From positions 124,001 through 188,000 of the forward strand of contig NZ_SLZK01000004.1 in assembly GCF_004341105.1 (NCBI RefSeq): 64,000 nt of DNA, given 5' to 3'. Positions within the stretch are counted from its first letter, which is position 1. Every line of letters begins with the position of its first letter. A program made the translations under genes and the position numbers. The stretch comes from Rhizobium sp. BK418. Lineage in GTDB: Bacteria; Pseudomonadota; Alphaproteobacteria; Rhizobiales; Rhizobiaceae. Below are positions 9,693 to 17,808 of the stretch, piece by piece. The notes under the pieces were generated by a model. The model ran no database searches and was not told where the DNA came from. It saw only the letters and a list, made by a program, of their open reading frames with translations.

Positions 9693-10449
9693 CACCATCC
9701 GCGAGCCGCTATATCGGGAGCTGGATCGCTGGCACGACGCCGGCCGCATGGCGCGGCTTTGGCTGCGGGATGACGATGCGGTCGAGCCGACGGCGGCCCT
9801 GGAGCGGCTGCTTTCCGAGACGAAGAGCTATGGCATTCCTGTTACGCTCGCGGTCATCCCGGCGTCGACCGGAGAGGCGCTGGCCGCGCGGCTTGCAGAT
9901 GAGGTGCATGTCGGCGTGGCCGTTCACGGCTGGGCGCATCACAATTATGCCGGACCCCACGAAAAGAAGCAGGAGCTCGGCGGAGCACGCCCGGAAGAGG
10001 CGATTCTCGGCGAGCTCTATGAGGGCTTCCTGAAGTTGAAGGGGCTCTATCCGTCGCATTTTCTCGCCATGCTGGTTCCGCCATGGAATCGGATCGACAA
10101 CGGCCTCATTCGCAAGCTGCCTGCGCTCGGATTTGAATCCCTCTCCACCTACGGACGCATCAGGGGCGAAAGCCCCCTCGCCATCGTCAATTCCCATGTC
10201 GACCTCATGGACTGGCACGGCACGCGCGGCGGGCGGCCGGCGGCAGACCTGATCGGCGAAGTGGTCGCGGAACTGCAGGATCGGTTTAACGGTCGCAACG
10301 AGCCCATCGGCATACTCGGGCATCATCTGGTGCATGATGCGGCGGCCTGGGACTTCCTTGCCGAATTCTTCGAGGCGACGTCGGGCCATCCGGCGGTGGA
10401 ATGGGCCTCCGCTGCCGCACTCGTGCAGGATCAGATATCGAGAACCTGA
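9682..10449 (+). CDS. Polysaccharide deacetylase family protein
   Basis: Predicted NodB-fold carbohydrate deacetylase of 255 aa. Seen: WLRDDDAVEPTAALERL (aspartate motif at the start of the barrel), GVAVHGWAHHNY (the metal-binding His motif, here HGWAHHN), and LVPPWNR (P-x-W motif near the active site). There is no signal peptide, so it would act in the cytoplasm, unusual for chitin-type deacetylases but known for sugar-intermediate enzymes. AGGAG six bases before the ATG at 9682 decides the start; an in-frame ATG at 9667 has none. It overlaps the GT4 gene by 11 bp and the convergent metallo-hydrolase by 19 bp. Confidence 0.88.
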   Translation: MIDSTIREPLYRELDRWHDAGRMARLWLRDDDAVEPTAALERLLSETKSYGIPVTLAVIPASTGEALAARLADEVHVGVAVHGWAHHNYAGPHEKKQELGGARPEEAILGELYEGFLKLKGLYPSHFLAMLVPPWNRIDNGLIRKLPALGFESLSTYGRIRGESPLAIVNSHVDLMDWHGTRGGRPAADLIGEVVAELQDRFNGRNEPIGILGHHLVHDAAAWDFLAEFFEATSGHPAVEWASAAALVQDQISRT

Positions 10450-11261
10450 TTGTCGCGGGCAGCGAAGGCGCCGGCAAAGGCGGCCTGGGCCTGGCTTTCC
10501 ATGATGCCTAGCTGTTCATCGGTGCGCGAAGGCGCATGATGGAAGAGAGCGAAACGCTTGGCGCCGGCCATCTTTGCAAGTTCGGTGCCGTGCTGCCATG
10601 TGGAATGGCCGAAGCCCTTGAAGCGCTGCATCTCGTCTTCATTGTAGGTGCAGTCGTAGACGACCAGATCGGCGTCCTTCATCATTTCGAGGGCTACCGG
10701 ATCGCAGGTACCGGGCGTGTGCTCGATGTCGTAGATCAGCGAAACGGTGCGGCCCTTCCAGCGGATGCGATAGCCGATCGCCCCGCCTGGATGGTTCAGC
10801 ATATAGGTCTGCATCTCTACACCGTCATGCGGGGTCAGTGTCTGGCCCGCATGGAAATCGCGGAAATTCATCGTCGCCTGACAGATATCGGTCTTTACCG
10901 GGAACCAGGGCGGGCTGATGAACTGCTCGACCATTTCGCGCGTGCTCATCTTGCCGTCGAGATGACCAGACCAGATGTTGACGTTGATCGACGGGTAGTA
11001 GATGGCCTTGAAGAAGGGTAGGCCGATGATGTGATCGTAATGGCAGTGGCTGAAGAAGAGATCGACATCGTGGACGTCATCAGCAATGAGAGACAGGCCG
11101 GCTTCACGCAGGCCGGAGCCTGCGTCGAACAGCATCCGGTGCTCCCCACAGCGGATTTCAATGCAGGAGGTGTTGCCTCCATAGCGGTCGAATTCTGGGC
11201 CTGACACGGGGATACTGCCCCGTACGCCCCAAAATTTTACCTGAAACAGATCGTTACTCAT
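10431..11261 (-). CDS. MBL-fold metallo-hydrolase, WGVRGS type
   Basis: Metallo-beta-lactamase-fold hydrolase of 276 aa, probably cytoplasmic with two metal ions. Seen: N-terminal FWGVRGSIPVSGPEFDRYGGN; metal site SHCHYDHIIG (His72, His74, Asp76, His77); further ligands plausible in MLNHPGG, IYDIEHTPG and ALFHHAP. The WGVRGS and YGGNTSC signatures define a subgroup related to RNase Z and class II cyclic-nucleotide phosphodiesterases. Given the cyclases within 10 kb, cAMP or cGMP breakdown is an attractive but unproven role. ATG at 11261 is the only sensible start. Confidence 0.88.
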   Translation of the reverse strand: MSNDLFQVKFWGVRGSIPVSGPEFDRYGGNTSCIEIRCGEHRMLFDAGSGLREAGLSLIADDVHDVDLFFSHCHYDHIIGLPFFKAIYYPSINVNIWSGHLDGKMSTREMVEQFISPPWFPVKTDICQATMNFRDFHAGQTLTPHDGVEMQTYMLNHPGGAIGYRIRWKGRTVSLIYDIEHTPGTCDPVALEMMKDADLVVYDCTYNEDEMQRFKGFGHSTWQHGTELAKMAGAKRFALFHHAPSRTDEQLGIMESQAQAAFAGAFAARDNQVLDI

Positions 11262-11757
11262 CTTCTTTCAAACCAGCTTTCCCGCTTCACCATCGTAGTC
11301 ATCATCGATCCCGATGCGAAGCTGCAGAATTCCACGGGTTTGCCTATGTCTCCTCGCACTCTTCCAACGGCTAGCCGAAGAAGAAGTAGATTTTCCTAAG
11401 CAATCGGCTTTTGGCTCAGAATGCAAGCCGGTATGGTTTGTTTTCTGTAAACGTTCCGGCATGGGCGAGCTCGCGACATTTCCGCGGATCATGCATCTTA
11501 AATGGTTGCGCGCGACTGAAAATGCAAATTCTTGGCTTTTACCGGTCTTGATGCCGTGTGAACGATAGGCTGCCTGATCAAACGATATGTCGGAAAAGCC
11601 GGCATGTTGGCACCGGGATTACAATTACTGCGCTAAAGAGCCGAGGCTCTTTCTGCCGACGATCTTGTCACGAAACCGAAACCAAACCGTCGCAAAGCTG
11701 TCATCTGCCGTGCCTAAATGTCGCCATACTTTCTTTACAGCGACATTTGGTCTGCCC
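11262..11757. other. Intergenic region upstream of an ABC operon
   Basis: About 496 bases with no convincing gene. The frame of the downstream ATPase is open back to 11587, but its extra N-terminus matches nothing and the ATPase fold begins after 11758. The region probably carries the promoters of two divergent genes, and near its right end holds a possible Pho box (separate entry). Confidence 0.55.
11665..11704 (+). promoter_or_regulatory. Possible PhoB binding site (Pho box)
   Basis: A perfect half-site CTGTCAT (11698-11704) follows a weaker half-site CCGTCGC (11687-11693) at the 11-bp period expected for PhoB, with an A-rich spacer. A further near-perfect half-site TTGTCAC (11665-11671) lies exactly two periods upstream. 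The block ends about 53 bases before the ATPase start. The match is by eye and half-site 1 is poor, so this is a candidate only. Confidence 0.35.
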
Positions 11758-12873
11758 ATGAACGCCCCCTCAATCCGATCGTCTTCTGCCGTTGCCACGG
11801 CGGGCCTGGAATTGAGTTACGGGTCGACGCAGATTCTCAAAGGTATTGATTTTTCTCTTGAAAAGGGCAAGACGCTGGCGCTGCTCGGCCCATCTGGCTG
11901 CGGCAAGACCACGCTTCTGCGGTTGGTGGCCGGCCTGCTTGCGCCGACGAAGGGGTCCGTTTCAATCGCCGGTACGACAGTTGCTGATGGCGCCACCGGC
12001 GCTTTCGTTCCGCCGGAGCGGCGCGGGCTCGGCATGGTTTTCCAGGACTATGCGCTCTGGCCACATTTGACGGTCGGCGGCAACGTTTCCTTTCCGCTGG
12101 AAATGCGTGGCGTGAGCAAAGCCGAGCGTCAGACCCGGACGATGCGGGCGCTCGAACGCGTCGGTCTCTCAGCCTATGCCGACCGGCGGCCGAGCGATCT
12201 CTCGGGCGGCCAGCAGCAACGCGTGGCGATAGCCCGCGCCATCGTTGCTGAGCCGCAGCTCATCCTCTTCGACGAACCGCTCTCAAATCTCGACCGCGAA
12301 CTGCGGGAAAACATGGTGGGCGAGCTTGCCGAGCTCATCTCCTCGCTCGGCCTGACGGCCATCTATGTGACACACGACCATAGCGAAGCGCTGACGCTCG
12401 CTGATGAGGTCGCTGTCATGCGCGCCGGCCTGATCGAGCAGCTTGCTTCACCCGACGATCTTATCGAACGGCCTGCAACGCCCGAGGTCGCGGATTTCCT
12501 GCGGCTTGGCTGCCTTGCCGAAGTCGAGCGGCGCGGACCAGCCTGGCATTTCAAGGGCAGCGACATCGTGCTCTCCGAAGCCGAAGACATAGGGGGAGGT
12601 ATTGCTCGCGTGCTGATCCCTGTCGCCTCGATCTCGGTCGGCGAGGCCTCTTCCGATCGGCTCGTGGCCACAGTGCTTCGCTCGCAGTTTCGCGGCGACG
12701 GGCATCTGGCAAGCGTTTCGCTCCCCGGTTTGCCGGGCTTGGAATTGCAGGTTCTGAGCCGAGTTAAGCTGCGTGCCGGTGAGACGATCGGCCTAGCGAT
12801 CGACGCTGCACAGATCCGCTGGTTTCGACAAAAAATACCCCAATCCATAGAGGAGAAGCTGGAGCATGTTTAA
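11758..12873 (+). CDS. ABC transporter ATP-binding protein (FbpC/PotA/PhnT-like)
   Basis: ATPase of a binding-protein-dependent importer, 371 aa. Seen: Walker A GPSGCGKTT, FQDYALWPHLTVGGNV (Q-loop), signature LSGGQQQR, Walker B LILFDEPLSNLD, H-loop YVTHDHSEAL, and a C-terminal regulatory (TOBE-like) domain of about 110 residues. The sequence groups with iron(III), spermidine and 2-aminoethylphosphonate ATPases. The start at 11758 fits the domain edge but has no clear Shine-Dalgarno site. The gene overlaps the downstream solute-binding gene by 8 bp. The order ATPase, binding protein, fused permease is less common than binding protein first. Confidence 0.92.
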   Translation: MNAPSIRSSSAVATAGLELSYGSTQILKGIDFSLEKGKTLALLGPSGCGKTTLLRLVAGLLAPTKGSVSIAGTTVADGATGAFVPPERRGLGMVFQDYALWPHLTVGGNVSFPLEMRGVSKAERQTRTMRALERVGLSAYADRRPSDLSGGQQQRVAIARAIVAEPQLILFDEPLSNLDRELRENMVGELAELISSLGLTAIYVTHDHSEALTLADEVAVMRAGLIEQLASPDDLIERPATPEVADFLRLGCLAEVERRGPAWHFKGSDIVLSEAEDIGGGIARVLIPVASISVGEASSDRLVATVLRSQFRGDGHLASVSLPGLPGLELQVLSRVKLRAGETIGLAIDAAQIRWFRQKIPQSIEEKLEHV

Positions 12874-13825
12874 GTCATTGAAGAGCATTACTTTTGGCAT
12901 CGTCGCCGCCGCCCTGATGGCAGGCGTCGCCCATGCCGACGTCACCGTTTACACCGCTGGCCCGCAGAGCCTGATCGACAAGCTGTCGGCCGGCTTTACC
13001 AAGCAGACCGGCGTCAAGGTCAATGTTTTCCAGGCAACGACCGGTAAGGTCATGGCTCGTATCGAGGCCGAAGCCGCCAACCCGGTTGTTGACGTCGTCA
13101 TCTCGGCTTCGTGGGATACGGCAAACGATTTCGCCAAGCGCGGCTGGCTCGTCAACTATTCCAGTCCCAACGCTGCCCAGGTTCCCGAGTTTCTGAAATC
13201 TGAAGGCGCTGTCGCTCAGGGCATCTCTGCTCTCGGCATCGTCTGGAACACCAAGAGCGGCACGCCGAAGCCGGCCGAATGGGCTGACCTGACGAAGCCG
13301 GAATACAAGGACCTCGTCAATATTCCGGATCCGGCACAGTCCGGCTCTTCCTTCGAACTGACCGCCGCTCTCGCCGGCCAGGACGACTGGAAGCTCTTCA
13401 AGTCTCTGCAGGCCAACGGCGCAATCATTGCCGGCGCCAACGCCGACGCCCTGAACCCGGTTCTGCAGGGCGCAAAGGCCGTTGTTTTCGGCGCCGTCGA
13501 CTACATCGCTCTCGCCGCCCAGAAGAAGGGCGAGAATATCGAAGTCGTGTTCCCGAAGTCCGGCACGGTTATCGCCCCGCGCCCGGCCATGATCATGAAC
13601 TGGTCCAAGAACCAGGACGACGCCAAGAAGTTCATCGACTACATGCTCTCTGAGGAAGGCCAGAAGCTGGTTGCCGACGAGATGCTGATGCCGTCGCGCA
13701 CCGACGTTGCTGCCAGCCGTCCGCTGATCGGCGACCTGACGCTGCTGAAGTATGACACGGCTGCTGTCTACGGCAAGCGCAAGGAAACGCTGAAGGCCTT
13801 CGCCGATCTCTACGGCGCGAAGTAA
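12866..13825 (+). CDS. Periplasmic solute-binding protein, family 1 (AfuA/FbpA or AepX-like)
   Basis: Binding protein of 319 aa for the importer. A signal peptide is evident (basic MFKSLKSI, hydrophobic core, cleavage after AHA near residue 24). The mature start DVTVYTAGPQSLIDKL and TTGKVMARIEAE are typical of the iron(III)/phosphonate binding clade. The adjacent tyrosine pair of FbpA-type iron binders is not obvious: the equivalent stretch reads GAVDYIAL. So an iron substrate is doubtful and an organophosphonate or other anion is possible. Strong codon bias suggests high expression. Confidence 0.88.
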   Translation: MFKSLKSITFGIVAAALMAGVAHADVTVYTAGPQSLIDKLSAGFTKQTGVKVNVFQATTGKVMARIEAEAANPVVDVVISASWDTANDFAKRGWLVNYSSPNAAQVPEFLKSEGAVAQGISALGIVWNTKSGTPKPAEWADLTKPEYKDLVNIPDPAQSGSSFELTAALAGQDDWKLFKSLQANGAIIAGANADALNPVLQGAKAVVFGAVDYIALAAQKKGENIEVVFPKSGTVIAPRPAMIMNWSKNQDDAKKFIDYMLSEEGQKLVADEMLMPSRTDVAASRPLIGDLTLLKYDTAAVYGKRKETLKAFADLYGAK

Positions 13826-13836
13826 GGTGTTGGCAT

Positions 13837-15516
13837 ATGAGAGGAAACGGCATCGGCGGCACGGCTCCGGCCGCCTGGCTGGCAACAGCGAGTCTTGTTC
13901 TCGTCGTTGCCGTTCCCTTTATCGCGGTGGTGCTGCAAGGAATTTTTCCTGAACTCGGACAGGGTTCCTTTGCGAGCCCTTTCTCTTCACTCTATGCGAC
14001 GCTTGCCGACAGTTCGCTGGTCCGCATGGGTGGGAACACTATCCTGCTCGGTGCCTGCGTGGTGCTTGCCTCGGCTCTCCTCGCCGTGCCGCTCGGTGTC
14101 TTCCGCGCTCTCTACAGAATTCCTTTTGCGCCTCTCTGGGACGTGCTCCTGCTCGTACCCTTCATGATCCCGCCCTATATCGCCACACTCGGCTGGATCA
14201 TGACCCTGCAGCCGCGCGGTTATCTGCAGCAGTTTGCAGGCTTCAATCTGGCACCTTTCCTGTTTTCGATTTTTGGCATGACGCTCGTCATGGCCTTCAA
14301 TACTTTTCCGGTCGTCTATTTCGCCGTATCGCGCACGGTCGAGGCCGTCGGTGCGCGTTATGCCGAGGTCGGCCGCGTCTTTGGCGCCTCGCCGGCACGC
14401 GCCTTCTGGCGCATCACGCTGCCGTTGTCGGCACCGGGACTGACGGCAAGCCTGATGCTGGTTTTTGCCGCCGCGATAGAAGAATACGGCACACCGGCAG
14501 CGCTGGGCCGCCGCGCTGGCTTCCAGGTGCTGGTGACCGGCATCGACCTGCGGGTTACCGACTGGCCGATCGACCTGCCAGGTGCGGCCATCCTGTCGCT
14601 GGTGCTGGTCGCCATGTCGCTCGCCGCCTTCCTGCTGCAGCGCTGGATTCTCGCGCGCCGCTCCTACCAGACGGTCAGCGGCAAGCCGACGGCGAAAGAC
14701 AAGCGACCGCTCGGCGCGCTGAAGGCGCCCGTGATGATAGCTTTCAGCGTCGTCGCCTTCCTTGCGACCGGCGTGCCGTTGCTTGCGATCCTCGCAACGG
14801 CGCTGGCGCGCACGATCTCCGGTGGCCTATCCTTCGACAATGTCAGCCTCGACAATTTCATGGCAGTGTTCGGCAACAGTGCCGGCGCCGTGACGGCGCT
14901 GGTCAACAGCTTCTCGCTCGGTATCGGCACGGCGCTGATAACGGGCCTGATCGGGGTCACGGCCGCTTATACCGGCGTGAAGACGAAAATGCCCGGCCGC
15001 ATGGCGATCGATGTCATGACCGTCCTGCCGAATGCTCTGCCCGGTATCGTCGTTGCTGTCGGCCTCATCCTCGCCTGGAACATGCCGGGCCTACCCATCA
15101 CGCCCTACAATACTGCTTTCATCCTGCTCTTGGCCTATTGCTGCATCCTGCTGCCGCAGCCGGTACGCTATACCACCGCAGCTTTCCAGCAGATCGGCGA
15201 CAATCTGGAGGCGGCTGCCCGCGTTTGCGGTGCTAGCGGAGTCACGGCCTTCCGTCGTATCCTGTTGCCGCTCGTCTTCCCGAGCCTTGCCTCCTCCATG
15301 CTGCTTGTGTTTGCGCTTGCCTCCCGTGAACTCGTCGCTTCCGTCGTCGTCGCACCCGTTGGCATGCAGACGATCGCGACCTTCATCTGGCGTCAGTTCG
15401 AGCAAGGCTCGATCGGCCTTGGCATGGCGATGGCCTTCATCGCCATTTGCACTACCACGCTGCTGCCACTGATCCTGATGGGGCTGATGCGCCGCGGCAA
15501 TATGGTTGCGGATTGA
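13837..15516 (+). CDS. Fused ABC transporter permease (two permease domains in one chain)
   Basis: Inner-membrane permease of 559 aa with about twelve membrane helices and two binding-protein-dependent transport domains joined in one chain. The two coupling-helix motifs are seen: GRVFGASPARAFWRITLPLSAP in the first half and ARVCGASGVTAFRRILLPLVFP in the second. Fused permeases of this size occur in FbpB-type iron and in 2-aminoethylphosphonate (PhnU2/AepW) importers. It starts 11 bp after the binding-protein gene, so all three genes form one operon. Confidence 0.92.
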   Translation: MRGNGIGGTAPAAWLATASLVLVVAVPFIAVVLQGIFPELGQGSFASPFSSLYATLADSSLVRMGGNTILLGACVVLASALLAVPLGVFRALYRIPFAPLWDVLLLVPFMIPPYIATLGWIMTLQPRGYLQQFAGFNLAPFLFSIFGMTLVMAFNTFPVVYFAVSRTVEAVGARYAEVGRVFGASPARAFWRITLPLSAPGLTASLMLVFAAAIEEYGTPAALGRRAGFQVLVTGIDLRVTDWPIDLPGAAILSLVLVAMSLAAFLLQRWILARRSYQTVSGKPTAKDKRPLGALKAPVMIAFSVVAFLATGVPLLAILATALARTISGGLSFDNVSLDNFMAVFGNSAGAVTALVNSFSLGIGTALITGLIGVTAAYTGVKTKMPGRMAIDVMTVLPNALPGIVVAVGLILAWNMPGLPITPYNTAFILLLAYCCILLPQPVRYTTAAFQQIGDNLEAAARVCGASGVTAFRRILLPLVFPSLASSMLLVFALASRELVASVVVAPVGMQTIATFIWRQFEQGSIGLGMAMAFIAICTTTLLPLILMGLMRRGNMVAD

Positions 15517-15595
15517 GGCGCGAGCGACATCGAAACGTTCTTGTTTCTCGCGGAAATTGCTGAGATAATTTCCTCGCACAACCTTTGGAGTGAAC

Positions 15596-15805
15596 ATGGC
15601 TCCTGTCACGGAGATCCTTATAGGCCTCGCGGTCGTCTCCATCCTCATCGTCGCATTTGCCGTATTCCTGTCTTGGAACCCTAGCTGGTGGAGGAGCCTT
15701 CGTATTCCAGGGCGTTTCGTTCTTGGCCAAGGCGAGGGCGGCCTCGAAGTGAGTTTTGACTGCGACGATGGAGGTGATGGCGGCGGTGACGGAGGAGGCG
15801 ATTAA
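15596..15805 (+). CDS. Small single-pass membrane protein with Gly/Asp-rich tail
   Basis: 69-aa protein of unknown function. Residues about 4-26 form one hydrophobic helix (EILIGLAVVSILIVAFAVFL), followed by a tryptophan-rich interface SWNPSWW, a basic stretch, then LGQGEGGLEVSFDC and a repetitive tail DDGGDGGGDGGGD. GGAG five bases before the ATG at 15596 supports translation. It lies 79 bp after the permease gene and ends 2 bp from the convergent SDR gene. The tail could bind a metal ion or simply be flexible; nothing shows which. Confidence 0.65.
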   Translation: MAPVTEILIGLAVVSILIVAFAVFLSWNPSWWRSLRIPGRFVLGQGEGGLEVSFDCDDGGDGGGDGGGD

Positions 15806-15807
15806 CA

Positions 15808-16578
15808 TCAGAGCGATGCCGTAATCCCACCGTCGACCATCAGCGTATGACCGTTGACGAAGGACGACGCGTCGGAGGCCAGGAAGACGGCCGCGCCGAC
15901 GAGCTCCTCGACATCGCCCCAGCGGCCAGCCGGCGTGCGGCTTTCAAGCCAGCCCGAGAATTTCGGATCATCGACGAGGGCTTGGTTGAGCGGCGTCTTG
16001 AAATAGCCAGGCGCAATGGCATTGACCTGCAGGCCATGCTTTGCCCAGTCGGTTGCCATGCCGCGGGTGAGATTGCGGATGGCACCCTTGGTTGCCGTAT
16101 AGGGCGCGATACCGGGCCGGGCGAGCTCGGCCTGCACCGAGGCGATGTTGATGATCTTGCCGCGACCGCGGCTGATCATCGCCTGCGCGACCGGTTGGCT
16201 GACGTAGAAGACGCTGGAGACATTAGTGCGGAAGAGCTCGTCCCACTTTTCAACGGGAAAGCTCTCCAGCGGCGTGCGGAACTGCATGCCGGCATTGTTG
16301 ATGAGGATATCGATCGGGCCGATCTCGGCTTCGATATAGGCAATTGCCGAGCGGCAGGCCTCGGCGTCGGTCACGTCGAAGGCAGCGCTGACGGCGTGAT
16401 GTTTTTTGTGCTCGCGGATCGTCTCGGCGGCAGCCTCCGCCTTCTGGGCGTTGCGGCCGTTGATGATGATGGAGGCGCCGTGTTCAGCAAGCCCGAGTGC
16501 GAGCGCATAACCGATGCCCTGGCTGGAGCCCGTCACTAGTGCGCGGCGGCCGGAAAGATCGAAGAGGGGAAAGGTCAC
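15808..16578 (-). CDS. SDR family oxidoreductase (gluconate 5-dehydrogenase-like)
   Basis: NAD(P)-dependent short-chain dehydrogenase of 256 aa. Seen: cofactor motif TGSSQGIG near residue 15, NNAG, catalytic Ser in IASVQ, and YTATK. The C-terminus (GHTLMVDGGITASL) and TPLNQALVDDPKFSGWL resemble gluconate 5-dehydrogenases; the substrate is not certain. The start is GTG at 16578, with AGGAG seven bases upstream; the ORF is open far upstream inside pcaB, but that part does not match the family. It follows pcaB by 62 bp on the same strand and may be the last gene of that operon, though it has no role in the protocatechuate pathway. Confidence 0.88.
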   Translation of the reverse strand: MTFPLFDLSGRRALVTGSSQGIGYALALGLAEHGASIIINGRNAQKAEAAAETIREHKKHHAVSAAFDVTDAEACRSAIAYIEAEIGPIDILINNAGMQFRTPLESFPVEKWDELFRTNVSSVFYVSQPVAQAMISRGRGKIINIASVQAELARPGIAPYTATKGAIRNLTRGMATDWAKHGLQVNAIAPGYFKTPLNQALVDDPKFSGWLESRTPAGRWGDVEELVGAAVFLASDASSFVNGHTLMVDGGITASL

Positions 16579-16640
16579 GGGATCACTCCTGAAATCAACG
16601 CCCCTGCATAGCCGGTTTTGCCGCTTTCTTGCAAAGGCGA

Positions 16641-17687
16641 TCAGCCTGCCCCCAGACGCTTGATATTGCCGATAAGTTCCGCCGCCAGCCGCAGCGAGGC
16701 TGCAGTCGCCATGGCCATCTGCGGCAGCACCAGCCATTCGAGCGTCCAGGCTGCCCCCGAGCGTTCCTGTTCGTGGACAAGCGAATGGTGAATGGCAGAA
16801 AGCTGTGTGGCGTTGAAGCGGGCGAGCGCAACAAGCGTTTCGGCGGCGACCGGATTCTGCTTGTGGGCCATGGCCGAGGACGTGCCGCCACCCGCAAGCT
16901 CGATCTCGCCTCCGGCTTCGGCGAGCAATGCGATATCCTGCCCGAATTTTCCGAGACTGCCTGAGATCAAGGAATAGAGATTGGCGAGATCGGCAATGCG
17001 GCTACGGCGGCTGTGCCACTGCGGCTCATCGGTCAATCCCAGTTCCTGCGCCAGCGAGGCGCGCACAGCGGACGCCTCGGCTCCTAACTTTTCGAGTGTG
17101 CCGGCAGCACCGCCGAATTGCACGGGGAAAGTTTGCTCCGTCAGCCGGTCGCGATAGATCTCCAGCGGCATCCGCCAGGCGGCGATGCGGTCGGCGGCGG
17201 TAATGGGGATTGCCGCCTGCATGCGCGTGTGGCCCATCAGGCGGTTGGCGCCGAGCTGCCGCTCGAGCGCTGCCAGTTTCGTGACGATGGCATGCAACCG
17301 TCCGCCGAACAGGAAGGTCACGGATTTCAGCCGCAACATCAGGCTGGTGTCGATGACATCCTGGCTGGTCGCGCCGAAATGGACATGCTCGCCCGCCTCG
17401 TTGCCGACCGCTTCTCTCAGTTGCTTGACGAGGTCGGGAATAACGACACCGTCTCTGGCCGTTGCAACCTTCAGGCTTTGCATATCTGCGGTAAAGCCAG
17501 CGCAGGCCTCGCCGATCGTTGGCGCGGCTTCCGCCGGAATGATACCATGCGTTGCCTCGGAGCGTGCAAGTGCCGCTTCGAAGGAGAGCATCGCCCTGAT
17601 ATCAGCCTCGGCTGAGAAATAGGCGGCGATTTCAGCGTCGCCGAGCAGGCCGGAAAGGAAGGGATGGTCGAAAGGGGATGTGGTCAT
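16641..17687 (-). CDS. pcaB: 3-carboxy-cis,cis-muconate cycloisomerase
   Basis: Second step of the protocatechuate branch: converts 3-carboxy-cis,cis-muconate to 4-carboxymuconolactone in the cytoplasm. 348 aa, fumarase/aspartase superfamily. Seen: FGATSQDVIDTSLMLRL and the superfamily signature GGGTSSAMAHKQNPV. It is slightly shorter than some PcaB proteins, ending soon after RLAAELIGNIKRLGAG, as is common in rhizobia. The start ATG at 17687 (MTTSPFDHPFL) fits the family. It is separated from pcaG by 121 bp that contain two hairpins. Confidence 0.94.
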   Translation of the reverse strand: MTTSPFDHPFLSGLLGDAEIAAYFSAEADIRAMLSFEAALARSEATHGIIPAEAAPTIGEACAGFTADMQSLKVATARDGVVIPDLVKQLREAVGNEAGEHVHFGATSQDVIDTSLMLRLKSVTFLFGGRLHAIVTKLAALERQLGANRLMGHTRMQAAIPITAADRIAAWRMPLEIYRDRLTEQTFPVQFGGAAGTLEKLGAEASAVRASLAQELGLTDEPQWHSRRSRIADLANLYSLISGSLGKFGQDIALLAEAGGEIELAGGGTSSAMAHKQNPVAAETLVALARFNATQLSAIHHSLVHEQERSGAAWTLEWLVLPQMAMATAASLRLAAELIGNIKRLGAG

Positions 17688-17721
17688 GTGGCAACTCGTT
17701 TCATGGCAATCCCCGTCCACT

Positions 17722-17791
17722 CGTCGGCTTATCTCGACCCAAACACGGAAGGGCGAAGCCGACGCTACTTGCCCGACGGACCGCGGGCAAG
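17722..17791. repeat. Two tandem inverted repeats between pcaG and pcaB
   Basis: Two perfect hairpins fill the pcaG-pcaB gap. The first has 9-bp arms CGTCGGCTT (17722-17730) and AAGCCGACG (17756-17764) around 25 bases. The second has 8-bp arms CTTGCCCG (17768-17775) and CGGGCAAG (17784-17791) around 8 bases. No T run follows on the transcribed strand, so they are not typical terminators. Two linked palindromes inside an operon resemble rhizobial intergenic mosaic elements (RIME-type); membership is inferred. Confidence 0.6.
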
Positions 17792-17808
17792 TCGCCAGTC
17801 GAGATCGC

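Noticed and set aside
11587..11757. Extended start for the ABC ATPase
   Set aside because: The extra 57 residues are not part of the ATPase fold and cover the probable Pho box.
12866..13825. Naming the importer fbpA/afuA (iron) or aepX (phosphonate)
   Set aside because: The general family is clear but neither set of ligand residues can be confirmed by eye.
16579..16737. Longer N-terminus for the SDR gene
   Set aside because: The extension overlaps pcaB, does not match the family, and GTG at 16578 has an excellent ribosome site.
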